From Trichomonas vaginalis G3 (lineage: Eukaryota; Parabasalia; Trichomonadida; Trichomonadidae), in assembly GCF_026262505.1 (NCBI RefSeq), contig NC_067205.1, positions 24,337,585-24,401,584 of the forward strand: DNA of 64,000 bases. Reading direction: 5' to 3'. The position numbers and the translations under genes were made by a program. Shown here piece by piece: positions 9,860-18,059 of the stretch (positions are counted from its first letter, which is position 1; the number at the start of each line of letters is the position of its first letter). The notes beneath the pieces were generated by a model. It saw only the letters and a list, made by a program, of their open reading frames with translations, was not told where the DNA came from and searched no databases.

Positions 9860-10132
9860 ATGAGTGACAACGAAGCAGCCAAGAGTCCAGACGATGAATA
9901 TAAAAAGAAACTAAACAGAATTAAATCAAAAATATGCTATTACAAAAAGAAGCCGCAATGCGGTGGGGTTGAAAACGATAAAGAGAGGAAAGAAATAATC
10001 GAAAAATTAGAAACTTACCGTTCAATCCTTAAACTGAGTGAAGCAAAAATAAAAGAATTTAATAGAATAAATAAATTGGTTGGAAGAGATGAATTTAATA
10101 AAGATGAATTTTTAAACTCAATCCAAATTTAA
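9860..10132 (+). CDS. Small charged helical protein, 90 aa (copy 1)
   Basis: A Lys/Glu-rich protein, predicted mostly helical, starting 20 bp after the integrase stop and preceded by TTTTTTTATTTCGTAAG. It includes a short GC-rich palindromic segment (GCCGCAATGCGG, encoding 'KKPQCGG') that looks like an inserted mini-palindrome. The copy 2 version is the same length with three substitutions. Its 3' end overlaps the 54-aa gene on the opposite strand. No family is recognised. Confidence 0.65.
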   Translation: MSDNEAAKSPDDEYKKKLNRIKSKICYYKKKPQCGGVENDKERKEIIEKLETYRSILKLSEAKIKEFNRINKLVGRDEFNKDEFLNSIQI

Positions 10133-10293
10133 TTTTGATTCCTCTTTGACAACATCTCTCTTTCCATCATTACTGCATAACCACATTTTCTCAATTTTAG
10201 TGGTTTGTTATTTTTAACATGTTCTCGCATCATTTTTATCATTTCCTCCCTTGTTATGATTCGGGGTAAATTTTGAGCTTGTGGGGTATTCAT
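10129..10293 (-). CDS. Conserved 54-aa basic protein (copy 1)
   Basis: A short gene on the minus strand starting at 10293. The start is preceded by TTTTTATTTTTATCATAAATG, the best match to the element's promoter signature. The protein begins MNTPQAQNLPRII and is Met-, Lys- and Arg-rich, with a central predicted helix (REEMIKMMREHV). The same frame, length and start context are preserved in copy 2 (38409-38573), where most differences are conservative or silent. It overlaps the last codons of the convergent 90-aa gene. Function is unknown; the basic character could suit nucleic-acid binding, which is only a guess. Confidence 0.6.
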   Translation of the reverse strand: MNTPQAQNLPRIITREEMIKMMREHVKNNKPLKLRKCGYAVMMEREMLSKRNQN

Positions 10294-10338
10294 TTATGAT
10301 AAAAATAAAAATTGAAATTATGCCGTTCTAAAGTTTGT

Positions 10339-10747
10339 GACAACATGACATTTTGACAACAGTCCCGGAAATGATTTGTCATGACTTCATCGTAATGAGT
10401 GTAAATGACCCAAAAATAATGTTTTCATTAATGGTTTCAGGTCATTCAAAAATACTTTATTTTTGAAGAACTGAAGGTGTCACTACGTCACTCGGTGTCA
10501 CTCGGTTATTTAAATTCTCTGAAAAAATGAGACAACATGACATTTTGACAACATCACTGGAAATGATTTGTCATGACTTCATCGTAATGAGTGTAAATGA
10601 CCCAAAAATATATTTTATCGTTAATGGTTTCAGGTCATTCAAAAATACTTTATTTTTGAAGAACTGAAGGTGTCACTACGTCACTCGGTGTCACTCGGTT
10701 ATTTAAATTCTCTGAAAAAATGAGACAACATGACATTTTGACAACAT
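10339..10747 (+). repeat. 192-bp tandem repeat (2.1 units), left flank of the primase-helicase cassette, copy 1
   Basis: Two full units of 192 bp start at GACAACATGACATTTTGACAACA (10339, 10531), and a third copy of that motif begins at 10723. Each unit also has ATGATTTGTCATGACTTCAT, GAAGAACTGAAGGTG and a short TCACTACGTCACTCGG-type core. Partial units in inverted orientation lie at 13164-13310 and 14089-14186. The arrays therefore bracket the primase-helicase gene and the KilA-N gene. Confidence 0.9.
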
Positions 10748-10783
10748 AGGGGGATTAATGCAAAAATAAATTCAAATCACACT

Positions 10784-13096
10784 TTATAAAGCTTCATTTA
10801 CAGGTATTTCATCGTCAGTAAATGATTCCTCATTATCGTTTGGTTCAACCTGTTTATATAATCCTTTCATTTCTTCTTTCAAAACATAATACCATGTCTG
10901 TTTACCATCTATTCTTCTCTGTTTCTTATCACATTTATCTTTAATGCTCATTTGAAAATTCTTGTCTTTCATGTCTGATGGTTTGCAGAATAAAGCATTT
11001 TTACATATCATACCTGCACACAATTCATCATAATGTGTATTTATCCATGCATCTAAAGGATTTGTTGATAATTCAATTAAATCTTGTTTGGCTTCAGTCA
11101 TCGGTATGATTCGTACATTAAATGATGAAAGGTCATATTGCATAAAATACGTCAGCAAATTATCATAAAATTCCTTTGTGCATGAATTCATCAAATTCTT
11201 GAAGTAATCAAATTGACCCTTAAATTTACCATTGACCCTTAAAACTACATATCTTCTGTCTCCAACTTCAATTTTGACAGGGTAGACGTTATTAGTTACG
11301 AAAATGAAGTTTGCAACGTTTTGTGCTGTTCTTCTGGGTTGATTCTTTTCATTAATTCTAATCTCATTATCCGTAATAATTGATTTCAAAGCGTTGAAGT
11401 TTGCGAGTCTATCTTCACCTACATTCTTGAGTTCATTAAGTACAAGAAACATTTTATTCTCAACTACTGAATTGAAATTACCCGTTAGCTCACTTATTTC
11501 AGTAATGTTTTTACATGAATAACCAGCGAGAAGTTCAGAAATAATATCTGTAAATCTGTTTTTACCTGTTCCCTGAAGTCCTTTCAAAATAATTGCTGTT
11601 TCATTCTTGATTCCAGGATGTTGAATCATTGATGCAATCCAGCCGAGAAGGTATTTATACACTTCATCGTTATTATCACAAATGGCTTCTTTAATGAAAT
11701 TCATAAACATCTCAATTTTTGAGTAATCAGGCTTTTCAAGAATGTTGTATTTATAACCCTGAAACGTTGAGAAAACATCTGGGGAATCAGATTTAAAGCA
11801 AACACCCTTAACGGTTAATGAAGACAATTGATTTAGTAGTACATCCCATGCTGTTATTGTTTTACCTTCTTCTTTAAATAATTTAATCATTTTGAGTGAC
11901 TCTTTCATGTTTGACTGAAGAACAAATGATATTTGATTCATTTTGTCGTGTATGTTGTAATCTTTCTGAATGAAATATTTATTTCCACAATCTACAAAAC
12001 GAATTACACGTGATAAATCCTCAATTACTTCAGAACTGTTTTTATACTGATGATTTTCAGCCTTGCGTCTAATATCTGTTATCAAAAACGAGTCATCAAG
12101 TTTGATATCAAATGTTATTTTTGGCTTACGTAATAAAGGTAAAACATATTCATCATAATATTCCTTTTGATATAGTTTTAGAATCTTCACTAAAACAAAT
12201 GGAGAAGTCATTAAATGTGCATATCTACTACGTGCATTTTCAAAATTACTTTTTGCATTTTCTGTTAAATTGCAGAAGTTATAAACGTTGTCGTATGCTT
12301 CATTAATTAAATGATTAGGTAACGAATTAATTGCTTGAAACAGTGTGAATAATGTAACTTCTTTTTCTAAATTCATGTTTCCACCATCATTATGTACTTC
12401 AAAATCACAGATGCCATCAACTATGCTCTGGGCAAGTTTATCGTCAATGTTTACATCTTTGTTTTCATTGACGATGGTCTTTATTTCTTCATTCTTCTGT
12501 TCAACTCTTACCTTAATATTCAAATCATTTAATACATCGTTTACTGTTCTGGTTAATGTTGAATCATAACTTCCACGAATGAATGAGTATGTATTGATTG
12601 GTTCTGTTGCATTCTTGCGAACTCTTGAATCAGCCATAACTACTAAAGAACGCTTTGAATCATCAATAGAAGTCATTATGTCAATATCATAATCATTGCA
12701 GGAATAACATTTAATCATTCTGTTCGAAACTGCATAGAAGAAATTAGTGTTGCAATAAATGTGAAGACCTCCTGAAGCGGTTTTAACGATAACATCTTTA
12801 TCCGAAAGTTTTGATAAAATGTCTTTTCTAACTGTTTCTTTAAGTTCATCATTGAACGATTTATTGATATCAACATCTATAATCGTTAAATTTGAAATTT
12901 TATTTACTAATAAAGCTGTACCAGTTTTCCTTCCTCTTCCTCCATCATGTTTGAGGTAGTTATGTAAATCAATCTTGTTTTCACCAATTCTTTCGCTGAG
13001 GGTTTTAGTTTCTGCCACAACTAATTCCTCAGCTAATGAATCAATAACTTGTTCATCAGAAATGATAAAGTTGCTGTTGTTGTTTGTTGCTGTCAT
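10784..13096 (-). CDS. Primase-helicase (PrimPol plus SF3/D5-like helicase), copy 1
   Basis: A 770-aa replication protein. The N-terminal region (about 30-190) resembles an archaeo-eukaryotic primase: 'NLTIIDVDINKS' gives the acidic metal-binding pattern, and 'TASGGLHIYCN' (about 108) the following His motif. The C-terminal region is an SF3-type AAA+ helicase: Walker A GLQGTGKNRF (about 504), Walker B FLVLNELKN (about 548), and a motif C/sensor segment 'FIFVTNNVYPVKIEVGDRR' (about 598). D5-like primase-helicases are known from large DNA viruses and related elements. The start at 13096 is fixed by TTATTCCTATATAAATG upstream. It reads on the minus strand here but on the plus strand in copy 2, in the same place and between the same kind of inverted repeats. 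Confidence 0.88.
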   Translation of the reverse strand: MTATNNNSNFIISDEQVIDSLAEELVVAETKTLSERIGENKIDLHNYLKHDGGRGRKTGTALLVNKISNLTIIDVDINKSFNDELKETVRKDILSKLSDKDVIVKTASGGLHIYCNTNFFYAVSNRMIKCYSCNDYDIDIMTSIDDSKRSLVVMADSRVRKNATEPINTYSFIRGSYDSTLTRTVNDVLNDLNIKVRVEQKNEEIKTIVNENKDVNIDDKLAQSIVDGICDFEVHNDGGNMNLEKEVTLFTLFQAINSLPNHLINEAYDNVYNFCNLTENAKSNFENARSRYAHLMTSPFVLVKILKLYQKEYYDEYVLPLLRKPKITFDIKLDDSFLITDIRRKAENHQYKNSSEVIEDLSRVIRFVDCGNKYFIQKDYNIHDKMNQISFVLQSNMKESLKMIKLFKEEGKTITAWDVLLNQLSSLTVKGVCFKSDSPDVFSTFQGYKYNILEKPDYSKIEMFMNFIKEAICDNNDEVYKYLLGWIASMIQHPGIKNETAIILKGLQGTGKNRFTDIISELLAGYSCKNITEISELTGNFNSVVENKMFLVLNELKNVGEDRLANFNALKSIITDNEIRINEKNQPRRTAQNVANFIFVTNNVYPVKIEVGDRRYVVLRVNGKFKGQFDYFKNLMNSCTKEFYDNLLTYFMQYDLSSFNVRIIPMTEAKQDLIELSTNPLDAWINTHYDELCAGMICKNALFCKPSDMKDKNFQMSIKDKCDKKQRRIDGKQTWYYVLKEEMKGLYKQVEPNDNEESFTDDEIPVNEAL

Positions 13097-13163
13097 TTAT
13101 ATAGGAATAAAAAAAATAAAAATAATTTTAAAACTAACTTTATTTTTGGGCTGCATCATATTT

Positions 13164-13310
13164 CCGGGACTGTTGTCAAAATGTCATGTTGTCTCATTTT
13201 TTCAGAGAATTTAAATAACCGAGTGACACCGAGTGACGTAGTGACACCTTCAGTTCTTCAAAAATAAAGTATTTTTGAATGACCTGAAACCATTAACGAT
13301 AAAATATATT
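13164..13310 (-). repeat. Inverted partial copy of the cassette repeat, between primase-helicase and KilA-N genes
   Basis: The reverse complement of the 10339-10747 unit, starting at the TTTTGACAACA motif and running through the CACTCGG core and TTCAAAAATA. It lies upstream of the primase-helicase start and downstream of the KilA-N stop, so it separates the two genes like a cassette boundary. Confidence 0.85.
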
Positions 13311-13343
13311 TTTGGTCGTTTATGATAAAAATAAATGGTTCAT

Positions 13344-14006
13344 TTACTCACAATATTTTTGTACAAAACGACCCCAAACTTTTAACTTCTTTTCTGCAGT
13401 TTCTAATGCTATCTTAGCGAGTTCATATTCTCTAAATTCTCTCTTTAAATCTTCTTGTTCCCATTGGTCTAGTTCGTATGAAGAATCTCTATAACCATAA
13501 CATATCTCACGTTCATGTTCTAATTGTTTTTCGCACATTTTTCCAACTTCTTCTTCGAACAAAGGTTTAGCATTCTCTACTGTATCTTCGAGTTCTTCTT
13601 CATTTAATTTCACATGAACTTTCTTGTCTATGGAGTCCATAATTTTTCCAACTGCTATGCAATATTTTGGAGAAGCCCACATTGCTATATAGTTTATAAG
13701 TCTTGGGTCTGCATACATTCCTCTAACCTGTTTGATTTCATCAGGAATTCCTGCATGAATTTTGTATAAAAAGCAACCGCCGGAATTCCGACGGTTGCTA
13801 TATTCTTCACAAAATGCCTTATAATACTCTTCCCAGGACTTATTTTCCAACAGCTTTCTAAAGTCTTTCCTAAACTGTTGACACATATTTGTTGCATTAA
13901 TGTAACCATCCTTGTCTCTACGTAAGACTTCAATATCGTTATAAGTGCCTTTTGTGAATGTTTCGCCATTATATTTGTTAGTGAATGTTTTTGCTTCGAC
14001 TGACAT
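13344..14006 (-). CDS. KilA-N domain protein (copy 1 only)
   Basis: A 220-aa protein. I chose the Met at 14006 (MSVEAKTF) rather than one 24 codons upstream, because the upstream part translates the T-rich promoter-like tract. Residues about 1-125 match the KilA-N fold of phages and large eukaryotic DNA viruses: 'DGYINATNMCQQFRK' is the core signature, followed by 'WASPKYCIAVGKIMDS'. The remaining 95 residues are Glu/Lys-rich and probably coiled-coil. KilA-N proteins are generally DNA-binding; a regulatory role is inference. The gene sits between two inverted partial cassette repeats and is missing from the same position in copy 2, so it behaves as an insertable module. Confidence 0.85.
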   Translation of the reverse strand: MSVEAKTFTNKYNGETFTKGTYNDIEVLRRDKDGYINATNMCQQFRKDFRKLLENKSWEEYYKAFCEEYSNRRNSGGCFLYKIHAGIPDEIKQVRGMYADPRLINYIAMWASPKYCIAVGKIMDSIDKKVHVKLNEEELEDTVENAKPLFEEEVGKMCEKQLEHEREICYGYRDSSYELDQWEQEDLKREFREYELAKIALETAEKKLKVWGRFVQKYCE

Positions 14007-14088
14007 TTCTGTTCTTACATACAAAATAAAAAAAATAAAAATAATTTTAAAACTAACTTTATTTTTTGACTGCATCATATTTCCAGTG

Positions 14089-14186
14089 ATGTTGTCAAAA
14101 TGTCATGTTGTCTCATTTTTTCAGAGAATTTAAATAACCGAGTGACACCGAGTGACGTAGTGACACCTTCAGTTCTTCAAAAATAA
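14089..14186 (-). repeat. Second inverted partial cassette repeat, upstream of the KilA-N gene
   Basis: Carries GTTGTCAAAATGTCATGTTGTC, the CGAGTGACACCGAGTGACG core and TTCAGTTCTTCAAAAATAA, in the same orientation as 13164-13310. It closes the KilA-N module on the side facing the fibre gene. Confidence 0.85.
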
Positions 14187-14259
14187 TTAATAATTGAATA
14201 ACTAGGGAAATGAATTTACGTCAAATGTGCAATTTATAAAATCTTATGTCGACGAGCGT

Positions 14260-16047
14260 TCATTGAACTCTATACCATGCGTAAACTGTCATAAATGGTG
14301 GCATGTATTCTTTACTTTGTCCCGTTGTTTGTGTATATCCTGAAACGAAATGTGTATGGTTTCCTTCTCCCTGAGTGTCACTCCAGTAACAATTTATGGC
14401 AAACTTAACATCATCTTTAACATCATATCCTTTACCTTTTGTCATTCCTGACCAATCCCAATATCTATGCTTATGCCAACCCGCTTGAGATGTGCTTAAA
14501 TCTATGTAGTGACTGTGTGCAGGTAAATTTTCACCTGTAATCGTTTTACTTCCACCCATTTCCTTTGAAGAGTTTGCACAATACAAAAACCTGTCGACTA
14601 TTTGTTCCCATGCACCAACACCAAACATTGCTTGAGGACCTCTCGCATCCATAGATGTATAAATAGAACCTACTGGGTTCATTAAATCAAACATATGAGA
14701 TAATATAGGATTGTCTATTTTGAACTTAAAATATAGTGTAACTATTTCGGGTTTCTTCTGGTTTGTGTCGGAATATTTTTTATAATATAATCTTATGTTT
14801 TCAGGGTAGGTAAAATCTTGACTATAATATTTATTTTTGTCATCTATATAATAATATACTATTCTCGTTTTTTCTATTGCATTATATCTTTTATATCTAT
14901 AATAATCTAAATATAATGTTAACTTTTGTTCATCTACATGTGGTGTTCTCTCGTCATCTCCATAGTCATAATAATATGGTGCTGGAGCTAGGTTAGACAA
15001 TGTCATATCTGTCATTTCATAAACTCTTAAATATTTCTTTTGTTCGTCTCCATATAAGTTCAAGTAACAGTTGTTGTCTAATGGAACTTTAACTTGTGTA
15101 CCATCATTCTTTATATAGCTTACATACATTTCATTGTTATTTTTCGGAATGAGTTTATACCGTATACCATTTTTTAAGGAGTGTACAAACTGCCATCTAT
15201 AATATTTATTTTCTTCATAGACAGAAAAGTCACCAACAATAGTTTCAATATTTTCAGTTGTTCCTATCAAACTTTGGTATATTTCATTCACATATTCCTT
15301 ATCTGCCTTCTTCGCTAACACACTGTTGACATATTCCTTATCAGCTTTAAGGTCTAAACATCCTGAAACCCATCCTGTATCAGCTTTAAGGTCTAAACAT
15401 CCTGAAACCCATCCTGTATCAGCTTTAGTTTTTAAAATCTTTGATGTCCATTCATGATACCATTCAACCCTTTCTTTAATTTCATTATCTTTTTCATTAA
15501 CATATTCCTTATCTGCCTTCTTCGCTAACACACTAGCCATAAGTCCCTTATCTGCTTTCTTCTCTAACTCACTGTTGACATATTCCTTATCTGCCTTCTT
15601 CATTAACTCACTAGCCACATATTCCTTATCTGCTTTCTTCATTAACTCACTAGCCACATATTCCTTATCTGCTTTCTTCATTATGTCATTTAGGAAACCT
15701 TTTATGAATTCCTCATTTAAATTAAATCTTCCAATCTTCAAAACTTTAGGAAATGCATTTAATGCGTAATATCTTTGTTCTTCTGGTGGAATTGATGTTA
15801 TATCATCCGTTATTCCTTTAATTTTTGAATTCATAAATAAAATTTCTTTTATATTTGATATCACTGTACCACCTTTGCAAACGAATTCGAAATGGTCATT
15901 TTTCAATACTATCTCCAAATCTCCATATTTCAACCTTTGCGTTTGTTCTGCCGTCTTTGAATTATATGCATATATGGCGTATGTAATGGTCTGAGGGACC
16001 TGGGTGCTTTGTGCCTTAAGTTGTTGTGGTTGCTGTTGTTTAATCAT
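14260..16047 (-). CDS. Fibre-like protein with heptad-type repeats and a tail-collar-like C-terminus (copy 1)
   Basis: A 595-aa protein. After a Gln-rich start and an N-terminal head, residues about 120-250 consist of short repeats built on 'KKADKEYV(A/N)SEL', plus 'KADTGWVSGCLDL' twice, typical of elongated trimeric shafts. A Tyr-rich middle follows. The last 145 residues (from about 452) read 'NPVGSIYTSMDARGP', 'GVGAWEQIVDRFLY', 'GENLPAHSHYIDL', 'GNHTHFVSG' and 'YMPPFMTVYAWYR'. This is the arrangement of phage tail-collar and receptor-binding tip domains, where His clusters and a closing aromatic strand are hallmarks. A role as a particle spike or attachment fibre is inferred from the domain order and the nearby capsid genes. 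No signal peptide is visible. Confidence 0.8.
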   Translation of the reverse strand: MIKQQQPQQLKAQSTQVPQTITYAIYAYNSKTAEQTQRLKYGDLEIVLKNDHFEFVCKGGTVISNIKEILFMNSKIKGITDDITSIPPEEQRYYALNAFPKVLKIGRFNLNEEFIKGFLNDIMKKADKEYVASELMKKADKEYVASELMKKADKEYVNSELEKKADKGLMASVLAKKADKEYVNEKDNEIKERVEWYHEWTSKILKTKADTGWVSGCLDLKADTGWVSGCLDLKADKEYVNSVLAKKADKEYVNEIYQSLIGTTENIETIVGDFSVYEENKYYRWQFVHSLKNGIRYKLIPKNNNEMYVSYIKNDGTQVKVPLDNNCYLNLYGDEQKKYLRVYEMTDMTLSNLAPAPYYYDYGDDERTPHVDEQKLTLYLDYYRYKRYNAIEKTRIVYYYIDDKNKYYSQDFTYPENIRLYYKKYSDTNQKKPEIVTLYFKFKIDNPILSHMFDLMNPVGSIYTSMDARGPQAMFGVGAWEQIVDRFLYCANSSKEMGGSKTITGENLPAHSHYIDLSTSQAGWHKHRYWDWSGMTKGKGYDVKDDVKFAINCYWSDTQGEGNHTHFVSGYTQTTGQSKEYMPPFMTVYAWYRVQ

Positions 16048-16067
16048 TTATTATGATTTAAAAATAT

Positions 16068-16778
16068 TTAATCTGTTATCTCATCAGCTATTTTTTCTAT
16101 TTGAAATTGCCATAATATTTCATTCATGAATTCTAAATCACAATCAAATAGGTCAGTTATTCTAAATTTAATATTTGATAAATCTTTTGAATGAAGAATA
16201 AATGAATTCCCGGATAATTGAAACGGATATGATAAAGAAAATGTGTTTAAGTTGATGGATAAAATGTTTTGTATTGATGGGTAAGAGTTAGGGTCTAATG
16301 TTTGATGTGAAAATCTCATTGGGGTATTAACTTTATCACATTTGATTAAAATGAAATTGGAACCAGTGTCAGAATACAAAACATCCCCAACATCTTTTTC
16401 AAAATTTAATATCCCCAACAATGAACGAAGATGAGGAGTACAAAATTTAATTTTCAGCGGAAATTTAATAAGGTTATTTATTTCATCAAGTTCAAAAAGT
16501 TTATCGGGTTTTGATTTAAAATTTTCTTCATACCATATGATAAATGATTCATTTAAATAACTTAAAATCGTGTTAATATCCCATTTCGCTATCACATTAT
16601 TTATATACATATCATACGTTTTTTCAAGGTCATCTTTAATAAATGATATATAATCTGAAGGGTCTAAAAGAATGGGATTAAATTTACCACTCACAGAAAC
16701 GAGAGTAACATTATAAATTCCACTAACTGTTAAATTTAATTCACAGTTATTATTCGAAATAATATTGATAATTGACAT
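16068..16778 (-). CDS. Unknown Polinton structural-region protein, 236 aa (copy 1)
   Basis: A 236-aa protein rich in Ile, Asn, Ser and Phe with alternating hydrophobic patterns suggestive of beta strands (for example 'CELNLTVSGIYNVTLVSV' near the start). It ends 20 bp before the fibre gene start and is divergent from the 170-aa gene, the two start codons lying about 20 bp apart. Size, beta-rich look and place in the capsid block make it one candidate for the minor capsid (penton) protein, but I see no diagnostic motif and the 170-aa neighbour competes for the role. Confidence 0.65.
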   Translation of the reverse strand: MSIINIISNNNCELNLTVSGIYNVTLVSVSGKFNPILLDPSDYISFIKDDLEKTYDMYINNVIAKWDINTILSYLNESFIIWYEENFKSKPDKLFELDEINNLIKFPLKIKFCTPHLRSLLGILNFEKDVGDVLYSDTGSNFILIKCDKVNTPMRFSHQTLDPNSYPSIQNILSINLNTFSLSYPFQLSGNSFILHSKDLSNIKFRITDLFDCDLEFMNEILWQFQIEKIADEITD

Positions 16779-16797
16779 TGTTATTACAATTAAAAAT

Positions 16798-17277
16798 ATG
16801 GTAAAGCGTTATTTTCCAGTGATAAATAAAACTAGAATAAGATTACCTCAAGAATTCATAAATTCAACGAATAAGAAATTCATTCATGTTATAAATTTTA
16901 GTGTTTTCAGAAAATATGAGTCGATGTCATATTCATCATCAGGTTATATTTCACTTCATTCAAATTTAGTTCAATCAAACCCATATAATGACCATTTCAT
17001 AAGATTTTCAGATGGTATTAAAAATGTAATTGATAGATTAAAATATGAACAGATTGACAATATCGAATTTTTGGAATTTTGGTTTAAATATCCTGATGGA
17101 AAAAAGATTGAAGTTAAAGATAAAGCTGATACTATAACAAAAACAATTACAATGACTGATCCAGATAGTGGGAAACAAAAAGAAATAAAACAAACGATAG
17201 AAACTGGTGAAAGGTCAATTATTATTGATTATGATTCAAAGGATTATTATTCGATAATGTTAATGCTTGAATATTAA
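16798..17277 (+). CDS. Unknown Polinton structural-region protein, about 159 aa (copy 1)
   Basis: The only plus-strand gene in the middle of the minus-strand capsid block. I favour the Met at 16798 (MVKRYFPV), because an earlier in-frame Met at 16765 lies inside the divergent 236-aa gene. The protein looks beta-rich ('KKFIHVINFSVFRKYESM', 'GYISLHSNLVQSNPY') and contains a Thr/Lys-rich loop 'TKTITMTDPDSG'. Its stop overlaps the stop of the convergent 233-aa gene by four bases. Well preserved in copy 2. It could be a small jelly-roll protein; no motif proves this. Confidence 0.68.
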   Translation: MVKRYFPVINKTRIRLPQEFINSTNKKFIHVINFSVFRKYESMSYSSSGYISLHSNLVQSNPYNDHFIRFSDGIKNVIDRLKYEQIDNIEFLEFWFKYPDGKKIEVKDKADTITKTITMTDPDSGKQKEIKQTIETGERSIIIDYDSKDYYSIMLMLEY

Positions 17278-17975
17278 ATAGCCTTAACAAAGAATTTTTC
17301 AAGTGATATTTTATATTCATCAACTATTTTATTGTATATGTTATTATAAGTTAAATGTAGTTCAGTTGTTGTTCCATTCTTTGATATCTTAATTGTGCTA
17401 ATATCCTTTATAGGATTTATTTTTGCAACTGTTCCGCAGCATGAAACCTCATCATCTATGAAAAATTGAATCTTAACGTCTGAATCTTGAACATCACAAA
17501 GAATGGCGATAATGTGAATTAATGATTCATAAGGTAAAATAATTAAACCGGATTGATCAATTAAATTTATTATTGAATCATAATTATCAGTTATTATATC
17601 ACGGTAAATTTTCATTAATTCAGAATTAATGTCTATTTTATATGGCGCATTGCGACTGGAATCGTAGATTCCTGGGTTCTCGATGTTTGATGAAAGAGGT
17701 GGGGGGTATGTTGGATATGTGGGGATTTCAACGGGTTCTTTACCAGGTTCAGATAAAATGATTGGGTCTCCATTCTCATGGTTTTCTTCATTCTCCTCAT
17801 TCTTTGGTAAGTCACGAGTTAATAAATTTGGTTGAGTTGCTGACCTTGTTAATTCAGGGCTAACATTAACTTTAACATTTTGAATAATTCGTGATTTATC
17901 ATCATTTACGTTATAACCAACCGTAATCTCTGCTTTTGCGTTAGTGTTCTTTTGATTTGTGAAACGTCTTCTCAT
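17274..17975 (-). CDS. Unknown Polinton protein with Pro/Tyr-rich linker, 233 aa (copy 1)
   Basis: Starts MRRRFTNQ after TTATTCAATTATAAATG. Residues 1-60 are basic to polar, about 60-95 form an acidic then Pro/Tyr-rich linker (around PTYPTYPPP), and the last 130 residues form a compact hydrophobic domain ('IYRDIITDNYDSIINLID', 'LIHIIAILCDVQDSDVKI'). The linker differs slightly in copy 2 while the C-terminal domain is nearly unchanged, suggesting a flexible tether and a conserved folded part. It lies between the 299-aa gene and the 170-aa gene in the particle block. Function is not recognised. Confidence 0.65.
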   Translation of the reverse strand: MRRRFTNQKNTNAKAEITVGYNVNDDKSRIIQNVKVNVSPELTRSATQPNLLTRDLPKNEENEENHENGDPIILSEPGKEPVEIPTYPTYPPPLSSNIENPGIYDSSRNAPYKIDINSELMKIYRDIITDNYDSIINLIDQSGLIILPYESLIHIIAILCDVQDSDVKIQFFIDDEVSCCGTVAKINPIKDISTIKISKNGTTTELHLTYNNIYNKIVDEYKISLEKFFVKAI

Positions 17976-18059
17976 TTATAATTGAATAAAAAAAAGAAAA
18001 ATATATTTAAAGTTTTATTTAGTTGTTACGGTAATATCCCAAGGTTCATCCTTGTTTGC

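Noticed and set aside
10339-10747. CRISPR-like array
   Set aside because: Only two to three long units of 192 bp, without short uniform repeats and unique spacers, in a eukaryotic element.
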